A DNA stretch of 64,000 nt from DATJLY01 sp035532935 (GCA_035532935.1 DATKQE010000118.1:72164-136163); one strand, 5' to 3'. Positions 53,471 through 62,444 are shown, numbered from the stretch's first letter. Made by a program: numbers and translations. Notes: a model not told the origin generated them from the letters alone.

Positions 53471-53980
53471 TCAGGCCGCCTTGACGTCGATCTTCTTCTG
53501 CTGCTTTTGCGCCTCCGCGCTTTTCGGCAGCGTGACCGTCAGGACGCCTTTGGTGAATTCGGCGGCGATCTTATCGCGGTCGACGCCCTCCGGCAGGGCG
53601 AAGCCGCGTTGGAATGCGCCATAGGCGCGCTCCGACACGTACCAGTTCTTGTTCTTCTCCTCTTTTTCCTGCCGCTTCTCGCCCTTGACGGTGAGAACGT
53701 CCCCGGTCACGGTGACCTCGACGTCCTTTTCGTCGAGACCCGGCAGTTCCGCCGCGATCTTGTAGGCTTTGTCGTCCTCGGTCACGTCGACCGCCGGGAC
53801 GTTGAAGCCGAATGTCGAGTCGAATGAAGGCGTGAGATCGAACAGGCGGCGCATCGACGGCAGCCCGAAACCGGAGAACCGGTCGAACAGCCGGTCCATC
53901 TCGCCGCGGAAGTTCTGCCACGGATCGGTGGTTGCGCGCGGTGCCGGCGCCTTCTTCACTTCAACGGGTGTCATGGCCAT
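53471..53980 (-). CDS. Hsp20/alpha-crystallin small heat-shock protein
   Basis: 169 residues. The alpha-crystallin domain spans about 60-160: VPAVDVTEDDKAYKIAAELPG, DVEVTVTGDVLTVKGEKRQEK, RGFALPEGVDRDKIAAEFTKGVLTVTLPK. ATP-independent holdase; small Hsps also coat PHB granules in some bacteria. ATG 53980 follows GGGAG. An FNR/FixK-like box lies 71 bases upstream. The next gene downstream is phaC. Confidence 0.93.
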   Translation of the reverse strand: MAMTPVEVKKAPAPRATTDPWQNFRGEMDRLFDRFSGFGLPSMRRLFDLTPSFDSTFGFNVPAVDVTEDDKAYKIAAELPGLDEKDVEVTVTGDVLTVKGEKRQEKEEKNKNWYVSERAYGAFQRGFALPEGVDRDKIAAEFTKGVLTVTLPKSAEAQKQQKKIDVKAA

Positions 53981-54050
53981 CGTGTTTCTCCCTTCGGGTG
54001 AATTGCTGAATGCAGCGCTGGAACTATCGTCCGGTCGGATGGGAGCCGCT

Positions 54051-54064
54051 TTGATCCAGCGCAA
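54051..54064 (-). promoter_or_regulatory. FNR/FixK-like box upstream of hsp20
   Basis: On the minus strand TTGCGCTGGATCAA, with a perfect right half-site and a weaker left half, 71 bases before the Hsp20 start. Very similar to the site before the universal stress gene. Confidence 0.4.
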
Positions 54065-54194
54065 ATTAGATAAGGGGAGGCGAGTCGCCGATCGCAACCC
54101 CCCGCGCGACGGCGAGCGACGCTCGCAAGCGCATCGTTTGCGCGCGCGGTCGGCGATCGCGATAGATTCGTGGCCGCGCTCCCTGCTGCCGCGC

Positions 54195-54998
54195 CTATCG
54201 TCGTCGCTGGCAGCGGGGGCAATAATAGCTCGTGCGCCCTGACTGCCTGAGGGTTGCCAGCGCGCCGCCGCAGCGCGGGCAATGGCCGTCCGGATGGCGC
54301 TCGGGCAGCAGGAATCCGCCGGGAAGGCGCTCCACCCCGGTTTCGGCGCCGGCGCCCCGATCGACCGCGGTTTTCAGGACGTGCTTCAGCTTGGTGAAAA
54401 TCTGCGCGATCTGCGCGCGCTCGAGCGTGTCGGCCTTGGCACCGGGGTAAATCCCCGCCTGAAACAAAATCTCGTCGGCATAGATGTTGCCGATCCCGGC
54501 GACGAGCCGTTGATCCATCAGGATCGACTTGATGTCGCGCGTGCGTCCGGCAATGGCCCGCGCCAGAACCGGGAGATCGAAGTGGCGATCGAGCGCATCG
54601 GGGCCCAGTTCCGCAGCGGCCACGAAGGCGGCCGCGTCCTTGGCCCATTGCACGGTGCCGATCCGGCGCGGATTGACGTAAGCGAGCCGGTCGCCGTCGG
54701 CGAAGACGAGGCTGAAGCGGACATAGGGCGGATCGGCGTCGTCCGCAGGCACGTGATGAAGCGATCCGTTCGTCCCGAAATGCATGGCCAGGCAGCCGGC
54801 CTGCGAGAACTCGATGAAGAGGTGCTTGCCGTGGCGGCGAACCCGCTCCACCCGCGCTCCCGTCAGCCGCTTCCGCACGGTATCGGGCGATACGCCTTCG
54901 AGCATGCGGGGGTCGCTCGCCACCACACGGCGAATGACACGCCCGACGCATGTCTCGGCGAGCCGCCTGAACGATTCGACGTCCGGCAATTCAGGCAT
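54195..54998 (-). CDS. Fpg/Nei-family DNA glycosylase
   Basis: 267 residues. N-terminal MPELPDVE supplies catalytic Pro2 and Glu3; Lys58 is in RRHGKHLF. The helix-two-turn-helix is around DQRLVAGIGNIYADEILFQAG and the zinc finger is CPRCGGALATLRQ plus YYCPRC at the C-terminus. Excises oxidised bases. The family normally reads PELPEVE; Asp at position 6 here is a conservative change. Fpg versus endonuclease VIII-like is not settled. Start ATG at 54998. Confidence 0.92.
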   Translation of the reverse strand: MPELPDVESFRRLAETCVGRVIRRVVASDPRMLEGVSPDTVRKRLTGARVERVRRHGKHLFIEFSQAGCLAMHFGTNGSLHHVPADDADPPYVRFSLVFADGDRLAYVNPRRIGTVQWAKDAAAFVAAAELGPDALDRHFDLPVLARAIAGRTRDIKSILMDQRLVAGIGNIYADEILFQAGIYPGAKADTLERAQIAQIFTKLKHVLKTAVDRGAGAETGVERLPGGFLLPERHPDGHCPRCGGALATLRQSGRTSYYCPRCQRRR

Positions 54999-55078
54999 CG
55001 CCGGACCGTCTGTGGACACACACGGGTCGTCGGCGGTGCTGAATGCGTCCCATCAACCCGGATCGCCGGGTTCGACCG

Positions 55079-55573
55079 CTACGAGTCGCGATCGGCCGCG
55101 GTCTTCGCGGCCGGCGCCTGCCGCACCCGCGATGGCGCGTGGCGTGGCGCTCCTTCCGCAGCGGCGGGCGACGGCGCCGCAGGCGCTGGCATCAGTCGCC
55201 ACGCCGATGCCTCGCCGGGCTGCGTCCGCCGCTCCGGCGCGCCCGTCGCGAACGCATTGGTGGCGCAGTTCGTCATCAGCTCGATCAGCTTGCTCGCTTC
55301 CGTCGCGTAATCCGCCGCGGCCTTCTGCGCGAATTCATAGTGGCAGTTGAGGAGTTCGCCGACATTCGTGCAGTTGACGAGCGCCTTCCACATCTCGAAG
55401 TCCTGATTGAATCTTCCCACGGCGAACTGGCCCAGTTCGTGGGTGTATGCGAACATGCCGCGCGTCCATTGATCGAGAGCGCGCTGTCCGATCTCCACGG
55501 CCGGCCCGTAATCGAGGCCGAATGCAGGAGTCGGCGGAGACCGTGGGGTGCTCGTCTCGGCGGATTGTGACAT
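55079..55573 (-). CDS. Phasin-like PHB-granule protein
   Basis: 164 residues with an amphipathic helical core: ALDQWTRGMFAYTHELGQFAVGRFNQDFEMWKAL (shown in parts as WTRGMFAYTHELG and FNQDFEMWKALVNC), then LLNCHYEFAQKAAADYATEASKLIEL. The C-terminal third is Ala/Pro-rich. This is the phasin_2 pattern; phasins coat PHB granules. ATG 55573 follows GGAGGAAAG. An FNR/FixK-like box lies 57 bases upstream. phaC is 1.7 kb away. Confidence 0.82.
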   Translation of the reverse strand: MSQSAETSTPRSPPTPAFGLDYGPAVEIGQRALDQWTRGMFAYTHELGQFAVGRFNQDFEMWKALVNCTNVGELLNCHYEFAQKAAADYATEASKLIELMTNCATNAFATGAPERRTQPGEASAWRLMPAPAAPSPAAAEGAPRHAPSRVRQAPAAKTAADRDS

Positions 55574-55630
55574 CGCGCTTTCCTCCTCATCGACCAACCC
55601 AAATCATGCGGCGGCGGCGCGCGCGCGGCA

Positions 55631-55644
55631 TTGACGCAGATCAA
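55631..55644. promoter_or_regulatory. FNR/FixK-like box upstream of phasin
   Basis: TTGACGCAGATCAA, one mismatch to TTGAT-N4-ATCAA, 57 bases before the phasin ATG. Confidence 0.5.
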
Positions 55645-55717
55645 TTCCGATCGAGCGGCGCCATGGTCGATCGCTCGGACAGGCGTCGGATCGCCAGATG
55701 GTCGGGGAAAGCTCTGC

Positions 55718-55910
55718 CTAGCGGGCCAAAAGGCTCCGTTTCCGGTCGTGCCAGCCGACCGAAAACGGCTTCATCAGCACCGCCAGCGTCATCTCCGACG
55801 GTTGCCGCCCATCCAGAATCGACTCGACGATCTCCGATGCGAGCAGCGTCAGCCGCAGGATACGGCCGATGTAGAAGCGTTGATCCTCGCCGCCGTGGCG
55901 ATTGCCCGCG
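55718..55910 (-). pseudogene. Remnant of a recombinase-associated C-terminal segment
   Basis: The final 52 codons read FYIGRILRLTLLASEIVES, ILDGRQPSEMTL and AVLMKPFSVGWHDRKRSLLAR, matching the C-terminal tail found in resolvase-associated proteins of Rhizobiales-type bacteria. The expected preceding helix (ARAIATAARINA) is in the neighbouring frame and joins by a single missing base near 55876. No start and no catalytic recombinase domain are present, so this is debris. Confidence 0.6.
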
Positions 55911-56186
55911 CGTCGCGTGGTCGATGCACCGCTGCGGTGGCGCCCGGCCCATGGTGCCGTTTGCATAAACGGCGTATTTCTCTTGGTCCGAGTTCGGGTC
56001 GATGTGCTTGGCTTGCCCGAAGGGCGGTTGTAATGTGGTCGGAGATGCGGCATCAAATAGCGGTCAGTTTCGAGCCTGGCGCCTTGCCGCATCCGCCCAA
56101 CGGGCGTTTCTTCAAGATCCCATGAGGCCGACAACTGCCCGCCCGCGAATCCCAGAGGCGTCGTCAATGCAACAAAGGAGGCGATG

Positions 56187-56393
56187 ATGGCTACCGGTAC
56201 CGTAAAGTGGTTCAATGCCCAGAAAGGCTACGGCTTCATCCAGCCCGACAGCGGCGGCAAGGACGTGTTCGTCCATATCTCCGCCGTCGAACGCGCGGGC
56301 CTCGGCAGCCTCAACGAGGGCCAGAAGGTGAAGTATGATATCGCCGCGGATCGTGGCAAGGAATCCGCTGCGAACCTGCAACTCGTCGGTTGA
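56187..56393 (+). CDS. Cold-shock protein, CspA family
   Basis: 68 residues, a single cold-shock domain: GTVKWFNAQKGYGFIQPD (RNP1 KGYGFIQ) and DVFVHISAVERAG (RNP2 VFVHI). Binds single-stranded RNA or DNA. AAGGAGGCG precedes two adjacent ATGs; 56187 gives the better spacing. The 5' region from 55911 has no other gene. Confidence 0.95.
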   Translation: MATGTVKWFNAQKGYGFIQPDSGGKDVFVHISAVERAGLGSLNEGQKVKYDIAADRGKESAANLQLVG

Positions 56394-56434
56394 GGGTGGG
56401 CTGAACGAGACGACCTCGTGCTTCTCGAATCCGT

Positions 56435-56749
56435 GTGACGAGTTCAACGGAGCAGTCCCTCGTGCCAAATGGCTGGCTGACTGCGGATCGCAAGCAGATC
56501 CGCAAAGCGCGCGAAGCTGCTGAAGCCCTCTTCAAACCCAAGCAGCATCAGCAACGTCCCGAACCGCCACCAACGGTCCACGCTCCGCGAGCCGCCGCCA
56601 GCCCAACCGAGATCCCACGAACAGAGGAGGAGCCGGCTGCCCGAAACCCCCGGGTGTTGAACGCTCCGTCTGCAATGCCGATTGCTGGCGATCAGGTCAC
56701 GGTTTCTGACCGGCATACGGCCAAGCCGAAGAGACCGATCATGAAATAG
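56435..56749 (+). CDS. Conserved hypothetical protein with KAREAAEALFKPK motif
   Basis: 104 residues from GTG 56435. The N-terminal part NGWLTADRKQIRKAREAAEALFKP (in pieces) resembles small proteins of Rhizobiales-type genomes that I recall only as hypothetical. The C-terminus is Pro/Ala-rich and disordered. It follows the cold-shock gene by 41 bases and may be co-transcribed. Function unknown. Confidence 0.6.
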   Translation: MTSSTEQSLVPNGWLTADRKQIRKAREAAEALFKPKQHQQRPEPPPTVHAPRAAASPTEIPRTEEEPAARNPRVLNAPSAMPIAGDQVTVSDRHTAKPKRPIMK

Positions 56750-56848
56750 GCGGCCGGAAAGGCGCCGCTCGCCGAATGCCCGAGCAGAAGGCTATCATTT
56801 GCGTGGGTTCCTGGTCATCGGGGGAATGTCGGGTCAACGGAGCCATCC

Positions 56849-57829
56849 ATGAAGGCGATCCTGCTGCGGCGGCCGGGCGGCCCCGAGGCGCTCGACTATG
56901 CCGATGTTCCCGATCCCGTGCCGGCGGACGGACAGGTCCTGGTCCGCGCCCAAGCGATCGGCATCGGCAAGCCCGACGTGCTGTGGCGGACGGGGGTCTA
57001 TCGCTGGCTGCCGCCGCTGCCGGCGATCCCTGGCATCGAGATGGCGGGCGTGATCGAGCGCGCGGGATGCGGTGTCTCCGGACTCGCGGTCGGCGAGAAG
57101 GTGCTGGTCTATCATCTCCGCGGCGGCTGCTATGCCGAACTGATCGCCTGCGATGCCTCGAGCGTGTTGCCGCTGCCGGCGCAGATCGATGTCGATGAAG
57201 CGGTCGCGATCCCCAATTACGAGGTTGCCTGGGCGCTTCTCAACGAGGCCGCGCGCGGCATCAATCCGCGCACGATCTATGTCAACGGCGCTGCCGGCGG
57301 CGTCGGCAGCGCCATCGTCCAGCTGTGCCGCGCGGCCGGGATCGAGGTCATCGCCGGCGCGGGCTCGGCCGCGAAATGCGCTTTCTGCGCCGGCGAGGGT
57401 GCCGCCCACACGATCGATTACAGCCGCGAGAACGTGGTCGAGCGCGTGCAGGCGCTTACCGGCGGCAGGGGCGTCGATCTCATCCTCGATCAGGTGGTGG
57501 GCGGAAATTTCACCGATACGCTCAAAATGATGGCGCCGCTGGGGCTGATCGTTTCCTACAACATGCTCGGCGGATTTCCGGACAAGGATCTGTTCCGCGA
57601 GATGCGCGCCAATCTGCCGCTAAGTCCGGGCGTGCGCTGCTTCACCATGCATTCCTACGACCACGACCCGGCAGGCCGACGTCGCATCGAGACCGAGACG
57701 CTGGCGCTGATCGCGGCGGGCGCGGTCAAGCCGGTGGTGTATCGCCGTCTGCCGCTTGCCGAGGTGCGGCGTGCGCACGAGCTGCTCGACGCGCGCGAGG
57801 TCATGGGTAAGCTGGTGCTGAAGCCGTAG
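56849..57829 (+). CDS. Quinone oxidoreductase-like zinc-less medium-chain dehydrogenase
   Basis: 326 residues, NADPH:quinone reductase type: KAILLRRPGGPEALDYADV, IPGIEMAGVIERAG, the cofactor loop YVNGAAGGVGSAIVQLCRA and LDQVVGGNFTDTLKMMAPLG. It lacks the structural zinc Cys cluster and the catalytic-zinc Cys. Reduces quinones or enones with NADPH. ATG 56849. Followed by an HNH gene remnant on the other strand. Confidence 0.92.
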   Translation: MKAILLRRPGGPEALDYADVPDPVPADGQVLVRAQAIGIGKPDVLWRTGVYRWLPPLPAIPGIEMAGVIERAGCGVSGLAVGEKVLVYHLRGGCYAELIACDASSVLPLPAQIDVDEAVAIPNYEVAWALLNEAARGINPRTIYVNGAAGGVGSAIVQLCRAAGIEVIAGAGSAAKCAFCAGEGAAHTIDYSRENVVERVQALTGGRGVDLILDQVVGGNFTDTLKMMAPLGLIVSYNMLGGFPDKDLFREMRANLPLSPGVRCFTMHSYDHDPAGRRRIETETLALIAAGAVKPVVYRRLPLAEVRRAHELLDAREVMGKLVLKP

Positions 57830-58099
57830 TGCACGGGCCAAACGCCAAATCTCGCGAAGCAGGTGACGCAGCGGCGCCTTGCCCGCCCTTGCCGTGGGAT
57901 TGATGTGATCGACGGTGAAATCGTCCCAGGTGAGCTTGGTCCCGCACGAGGCACAGGTCCGATTGGCGGAACTGTTCCAAATGATCCGGCGCTGCTCGGA
58001 GCTGAATCCGCGCGGCGCATCTTTGCGGGCGAATAGGCTGCCCAATACGCCCCGCAAGATCCGCTTGCGCTTACGCCGTTGCTTCACGTCGTCCGTCAC
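57830..58099 (-). pseudogene. HNH endonuclease-like remnant
   Basis: From about 58099 the minus strand encodes RGFSSEQRRIIWNSSANRTCASCGTK (in parts), with CASC and FTVDHINP as the first two elements of an HNH/zinc site. The C-terminal half expected to carry the NxxxxC..C and His-Asn residues is replaced by LRHLLREIWRLARALR and antisense of the neighbouring oxidoreductase. The frame extends upstream to a stop near 58184 with ADAIVIAAIKSGVPALVTDD, which could be part of a further domain. Truncated, presumably inactive. Confidence 0.55.
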
Positions 58100-58305
58100 C
58101 AGTGCCGGAACGCCTGATTTTATTGCGGCAATGACAATGGCGTCGGCTTTCGTGAACCGATCGCACGCCTGGGCTCATGCGTAATGATCAGAGAGTCTTG
58201 GTACAAGTAGTGAAGTCTTGCGAACACATTGGCCGAAAGCCGCTCCCCGGTGAGGGGCGAGTTTGGCGTCGCTGCGCATGTCGGCACCGAGCTATATCCA
58301 GCGAC

Positions 58306-61300
58306 CTATTTCCCGAACAACCCCTTGGGCAGCTGCAAGGTGGGCGACTTCTTCTGCGTATCACCGGGCGCAGCGGGCTGAGCGCTCGGCGCTGGCGCCT
58401 GGGGCATGCCGGGAATTTGCTTCATAATGTCGCCGGGGAGGCTTGTGCCACTGCCCCTACCGCCCGGTATCGGCAGGGAGACACCGAAATCCTTCGCTGC
58501 TTTGCTGAGATCGCTGGGCAGCGTCTTGAGCCGCTCGGGATCGCTTGCCATCGTACGGAACACGCTCGACCAGTCGATCTTATAGCTGGGACCGCTCCAC
58601 GGTCCCGTCACCTTGATCGGGATGGGCAATCCTGCGAGCGCATCGCGTCCCCCCTGGCCCTCGAGCGACGCGACAAGCTTTGCCTCCACGGCGTAGTCGA
58701 CGGTCTGTGTCGGCATCGGCACCGTGCCACTGCCGGTCAAGCGCAAGACCGGTGCAAGCATCTTCATGTCGCGATTGTCGATAACGCCGGACTTGATCGT
58801 ATAACTGCCGCTAAGCTCGGCAAAATCGGTCTTTTCTGCCTGCGAGCTGCCGAAGCCAAGGGAGCCCGCCTTGCGCAAGGTCGCCGCAAGATTGATGCCG
58901 TAGATGGCGCCGTCCGTGACTTTGAAATGGCCGGTCCCGTCAAGCGACGAGACCAGCTCCTTCTGGTTCTTGCCGCTACCCTTGACGGTGGTTTCGAATT
59001 CGACCGTGCCGCCGAGGCGATCGCTGCCGGCAATGGTCTTGAGCAGCGGCCGTGCCTGCACGCCAGCGGCAGCGATGTGGTAATCGAGCTTTGCGCCGCC
59101 GCCAGAGGTGTCGAGCGTCATGGCGCTGTCGATTGTGCCCTGCGCGAGCGCGAGCTTTTCCGCCGTGAGCTTGAGCACACGATCGACCAATGCCAGTTTG
59201 ATGTCGCCTTTGGCGAGATCAAGCTCGCGATAGCGGACCGCAGCGAGCGTGACCTCGGCCTTGCCATTGGCCTTGCCGAGCGGCGTAAGATCAAACGGCT
59301 CGGTGCTCCACCCGCTCGATTGCTGCTGTAGCCCCGGCTTCGCGGCGGCCGGCTTCGCGGCCGGCGGCGGCAAATAGGCGTTGAGATCCGCTTTCTGCAC
59401 ATCGATTTTAGCGTCGAACGTCGCGGGCTTTTGGCCGCCGTCGAACTTCGCTTGCGCCGTCGCGTTGATCGCTTTGCCGGTTATCTCGGCATCCTTGAGC
59501 GCGAGCTTGGCGCCGTCGCTTGTGAGCGAAGCATGAAGCTTAAGCGACCCGGGGTCGGGCTGTTTTGCGTCGAGCGGTTCGCCCACCCATGCTGCGAGCT
59601 TGCCGACGGAAGGCACGTTGACTTCGAAGGTGCCATCGAGGCCGGGCACCGGCTTCTGCTGCACCATGCCGTCGTAGCGCAACGTCACGAGCTTTGAATC
59701 GACGGCAAGCATGGCTGGAAAGCGCTCGCCAGCCGCAAGCTTGCCCAGCGGCGCGAGGCTCGCCGAGGCGTTGACCCGCTCGCCATTGTAGACGCCGCTC
59801 GCTTTGAAATTGGGCGCCTTGTCGGCGCCGGGCAGATCAAGGTCGAATTTGAGCTGGGAAATCGCATGCGCGGCGACGCCCTTCACGGTCACCCCGCCGA
59901 GATCCACCGCGAGATGGCCGCGCATGTCCGCGGCCAGCGCGCGCGGGCTCTTGCCCTGCGCCTTGGCGTCGAGCGTCGCGGAGACGACGCCGGTCACTGG
60001 CAGCGCCCCCGCCATGGCCTGCCGGACGATTCTGTCCACGGTGACGTGATCGATTTTGACTGAAGTGTCCAGGCCGAGCGCGTCGGCAGCACCATCGAGC
60101 TTGATGTTGCCCTTGACGTTCCCGCCATAGAGCGCGAGTTCACCGAGATCGGCAGTGAGGACACCGCCCTTCGCCTTTGCCGCGAAGGTTATGCGGCCGA
60201 TCTCGTAGCCCATCGCCTTGATGCCCGCGATCGACACTTTGATGTCCGCGTCAAGCTTGCGCAGCGCACTGAGATCGAAGGGCCGATCGGAGAGGCCCGC
60301 AAGCAGATCCTTGGGCGAAGCCGGCAATCCGGCGGGAGCCATCCCGGCTGGTTGCGGCTGTGCGCTCTTAGGCGGTTGCGGTGGCAGGTAGCGATCGATA
60401 TCGAGTACGCCGCTTTCCACGACGGCGGTGACCTTGGTCACGTTGCCGCTGGTATCGACGCTGCCGCTTGCTTTGGCGTTGAGCCCCGAGCCGACGATTG
60501 TCGCTTCCTTCAGCAAGGACTTGACGCCTTCGGAGGCGAAGACGGCATGAATCGTGAGCGCACCAGGATCGGGCCGCGCCTTTTCGAGCGGCGCGTTCAG
60601 CCATGCGGCGAGCTTGCCGACCGAGGGAACGTCGAGGTCAAACACCCCGTTCAACCCGGGCACGGGCCGCTGCTGCGCAGTGCCGTCGAATTTCATCGTC
60701 ACATGCTTCGTGTTCAGCGCGAGCTTGACGTTGGCCTGCTGACTGCGCGACAGCTTGCCAAGGGTGTCGACGGAAAGATCGGTCGCGACCAGTTCGTTGT
60801 TGAGCGTCATCCGACCCTGCAAGGTCAGCGGACTGTCCGCATCGGACATGGCGGCAGTGAGCGTGACGTCCGTAGCGTCAATCGTCTGGCCCGTGGTGTC
60901 ATTGCGGTAGGAGAGCCGCCCTTGGTCGAGTTTGAAATCGCGAAGCTGTACCGCGCCGAGCGCTAAGCCACTCTGTGCCTCGGGCATCTCCTTGGCCGGC
61001 GCTGCTCCGGGCTTGCCCTCGGGCGCAAAAGCCCAGTTGGGGCGCCCCACCTTGTCGACTTCGAGATTGACGATCGGGTGCTTGATCACCAGCGAGTCGA
61101 CGACAAGGCGCTTGCTCAGAAGCGGCCACAACTCCGCCTCCATTGCGAGGCTGTCGACCGAGAGCATCTCCGGCGCCGTTGCGCCGTGGGCGTTCGACAG
61201 GTGGATGCCGCTGGCGGCAACGCGCAGCTTGGGAAAGAGCGCGACGTGGAGGTCGCCATCAATGCGTAGCTGCCGCCCGGTTGCGTCATGAACAGCCGAG

Positions 61301-61398
61301 GCAATGAGCGGTCGCAAATCGACGAGGCTCGGTCCGACCACGACCGCAACCACCAGCAGAATGACAATGCCGAGAAGTACGAAGAGCAGCTTTCTCAT
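58306..61398 (-). CDS. AsmA-family inner-membrane-anchored envelope protein
   Basis: 1030 residues. One membrane segment near the N-terminus (LLFVLLGIVILLVVAVVV), then the AsmA domain (GRQLRIDGDLHVALFPKLRV, LVVDSLVIKHPIVNLEVDKVG) and long beta-rich repeats. Two homologous modules are visible, each containing PVPGL-G-F-VPSVGKLAAW and a later RYLPP/AYLPP linker. The C-terminal AsmA_2 part is GTGHFKVTDGAIYGINLAATLR. Related proteins help phospholipid movement to the outer membrane. ATG 61398 is chosen for the membrane segment; the ribosome site is weak. An FNR/FixK-like box lies 67 bases upstream. Confidence 0.9.
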   Translation of the reverse strand: MRKLLFVLLGIVILLVVAVVVGPSLVDLRPLIASAVHDATGRQLRIDGDLHVALFPKLRVAASGIHLSNAHGATAPEMLSVDSLAMEAELWPLLSKRLVVDSLVIKHPIVNLEVDKVGRPNWAFAPEGKPGAAPAKEMPEAQSGLALGAVQLRDFKLDQGRLSYRNDTTGQTIDATDVTLTAAMSDADSPLTLQGRMTLNNELVATDLSVDTLGKLSRSQQANVKLALNTKHVTMKFDGTAQQRPVPGLNGVFDLDVPSVGKLAAWLNAPLEKARPDPGALTIHAVFASEGVKSLLKEATIVGSGLNAKASGSVDTSGNVTKVTAVVESGVLDIDRYLPPQPPKSAQPQPAGMAPAGLPASPKDLLAGLSDRPFDLSALRKLDADIKVSIAGIKAMGYEIGRITFAAKAKGGVLTADLGELALYGGNVKGNIKLDGAADALGLDTSVKIDHVTVDRIVRQAMAGALPVTGVVSATLDAKAQGKSPRALAADMRGHLAVDLGGVTVKGVAAHAISQLKFDLDLPGADKAPNFKASGVYNGERVNASASLAPLGKLAAGERFPAMLAVDSKLVTLRYDGMVQQKPVPGLDGTFEVNVPSVGKLAAWVGEPLDAKQPDPGSLKLHASLTSDGAKLALKDAEITGKAINATAQAKFDGGQKPATFDAKIDVQKADLNAYLPPPAAKPAAAKPGLQQQSSGWSTEPFDLTPLGKANGKAEVTLAAVRYRELDLAKGDIKLALVDRVLKLTAEKLALAQGTIDSAMTLDTSGGGAKLDYHIAAAGVQARPLLKTIAGSDRLGGTVEFETTVKGSGKNQKELVSSLDGTGHFKVTDGAIYGINLAATLRKAGSLGFGSSQAEKTDFAELSGSYTIKSGVIDNRDMKMLAPVLRLTGSGTVPMPTQTVDYAVEAKLVASLEGQGGRDALAGLPIPIKVTGPWSGPSYKIDWSSVFRTMASDPERLKTLPSDLSKAAKDFGVSLPIPGGRGSGTSLPGDIMKQIPGMPQAPAPSAQPAAPGDTQKKSPTLQLPKGLFGK

Positions 61399-61788
61399 GG
61401 GGCGCCGCCTGCACACTGTCAGTTCGAGGCGAACATCATGCTTGCCGTTTGTGCGCAGCTCGGCCTTGATCCATGTCAAGCAGGAATCATCGCGAAAGGC
61501 GGCGAGCTTGAGCGCGCTGAGGAACGGCACCGAAGCCGCGCGATGTCGCGCGCCTCTCCCTGACCCGGATTTCGCCACGGCGCCTCCGAGCGCAGCACGT
61601 GTACGACGCCGCTGATGATGCCTGTCGTCAGCCTAATGTGGACGGCGCTGCCGGCGCGACAGAAGCGTTTCGATCCGAGCCCACTCCGCACCACTGAGCC
61701 AAGATACGCTCGTCCGAAGCTCCCTCGTCATGGAGGTGCTTAAGCCACATTCCGAAACCGCTGGGAGCCCCCAAATTATGTACGAATC
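61399..61788. other. Intergenic region between AsmA and L,D-transpeptidase genes
   Basis: Contains the FNR/FixK-like box at 61466-61479. A 41-residue minus-strand reading (MWLKHLHDEGASDERILAQW...) is present near 61628-61750 but no family or ribosome site supports it. No other gene or RNA recognised. Confidence 0.4.
61466..61479 (-). promoter_or_regulatory. FNR/FixK-like box upstream of AsmA gene
   Basis: On the minus strand TTGACATGGATCAA, one mismatch to TTGAT-N4-ATCAA, 67 bases before the AsmA start. Confidence 0.5.
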
Positions 61789-62322
61789 CTACGCCATTAT
61801 CTCGACGGTCGTATCGGCGCCGACGCTTGCCCAGATCTCGTCGATGGTGCGGTTGCTGACCGCGATGCAGCCGTCGGTCCAATCCTTGTAAAAGGCGATA
61901 GGATCGTAATGACCGTAGCCATTTGGCATACCGTGAATCTCGATATTTCCCCCAGGCGCCACGCCGGCCGCGCGCGCCCTTCGCACATCCTCCACATTGG
62001 GGTAGGAGATGTGAAGCGCGCGGTAGAATCGACTATGAGAATTGAACCCGTCGATCCGATAACAACCCTCGGGCGTGCGTCCATCGCCTTGTTCGCGCTT
62101 GGGGCCTATCGGGTGGGCGCCCAGCGCCACGGGAAACATCCCGAGGACGTTTCCTGCCCGCAACAGCATCAGCTTGCGCGCGGATTTGATGACAACGACG
62201 CGATCGGCTCTCGCGCCGCTTGCCCGGGCTTCGGCCTTCATCGGCCGCACCAGGAGCGCCGCGGCGGCAAGCGACACGTCGCGACAGACACGGCGGCGGG
62301 TCGGCAAGCGGATTTCGGGCAT
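61789..62322 (-). CDS. L,D-transpeptidase (YkuD domain)
   Basis: 177 residues. Twin-Arg-like N-terminus (TRRRVCRDVSLAAAALLV) is a possible export signal. The YkuD site is IEIHGMPNG with the His and DWTDGCIAVSN with catalytic Cys152. Cross-links meso-DAP residues or attaches proteins to peptidoglycan in the periplasm. The domain is compact without a separate LysM. Next to another YkuD enzyme of different class. Confidence 0.92.
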   Translation of the reverse strand: MPEIRLPTRRRVCRDVSLAAAALLVRPMKAEARASGARADRVVVIKSARKLMLLRAGNVLGMFPVALGAHPIGPKREQGDGRTPEGCYRIDGFNSHSRFYRALHISYPNVEDVRRARAAGVAPGGNIEIHGMPNGYGHYDPIAFYKDWTDGCIAVSNRTIDEIWASVGADTTVEIMA

Positions 62323-62444
62323 GAATCATCCCACGACGATCGTTCCGGTCGGCGAAACTATCGTCCATCCGCGTGTTGACCGCAACCAGCGGCAGCCTGC
62401 GGCACAGCAGGGCCCGCGGCCGTTATCGCTCAAGGAGCAGGACG

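Noticed and set aside
55631..56125. A 164-codon plus-strand frame across the recombinase remnant
   Set aside because: Opposite the recognisable remnant, contains no domain and begins inside the phasin promoter box.
56112..56468. A 118-codon frame antisense to the cold-shock gene
   Set aside because: Mirror of a certain gene, with no independent support.
61628..61882. An 84-codon minus-strand frame with MWLKHLHDEGASDERI
   Set aside because: Overlaps the transpeptidase start, has no ribosome site and no family match; left as intergenic.
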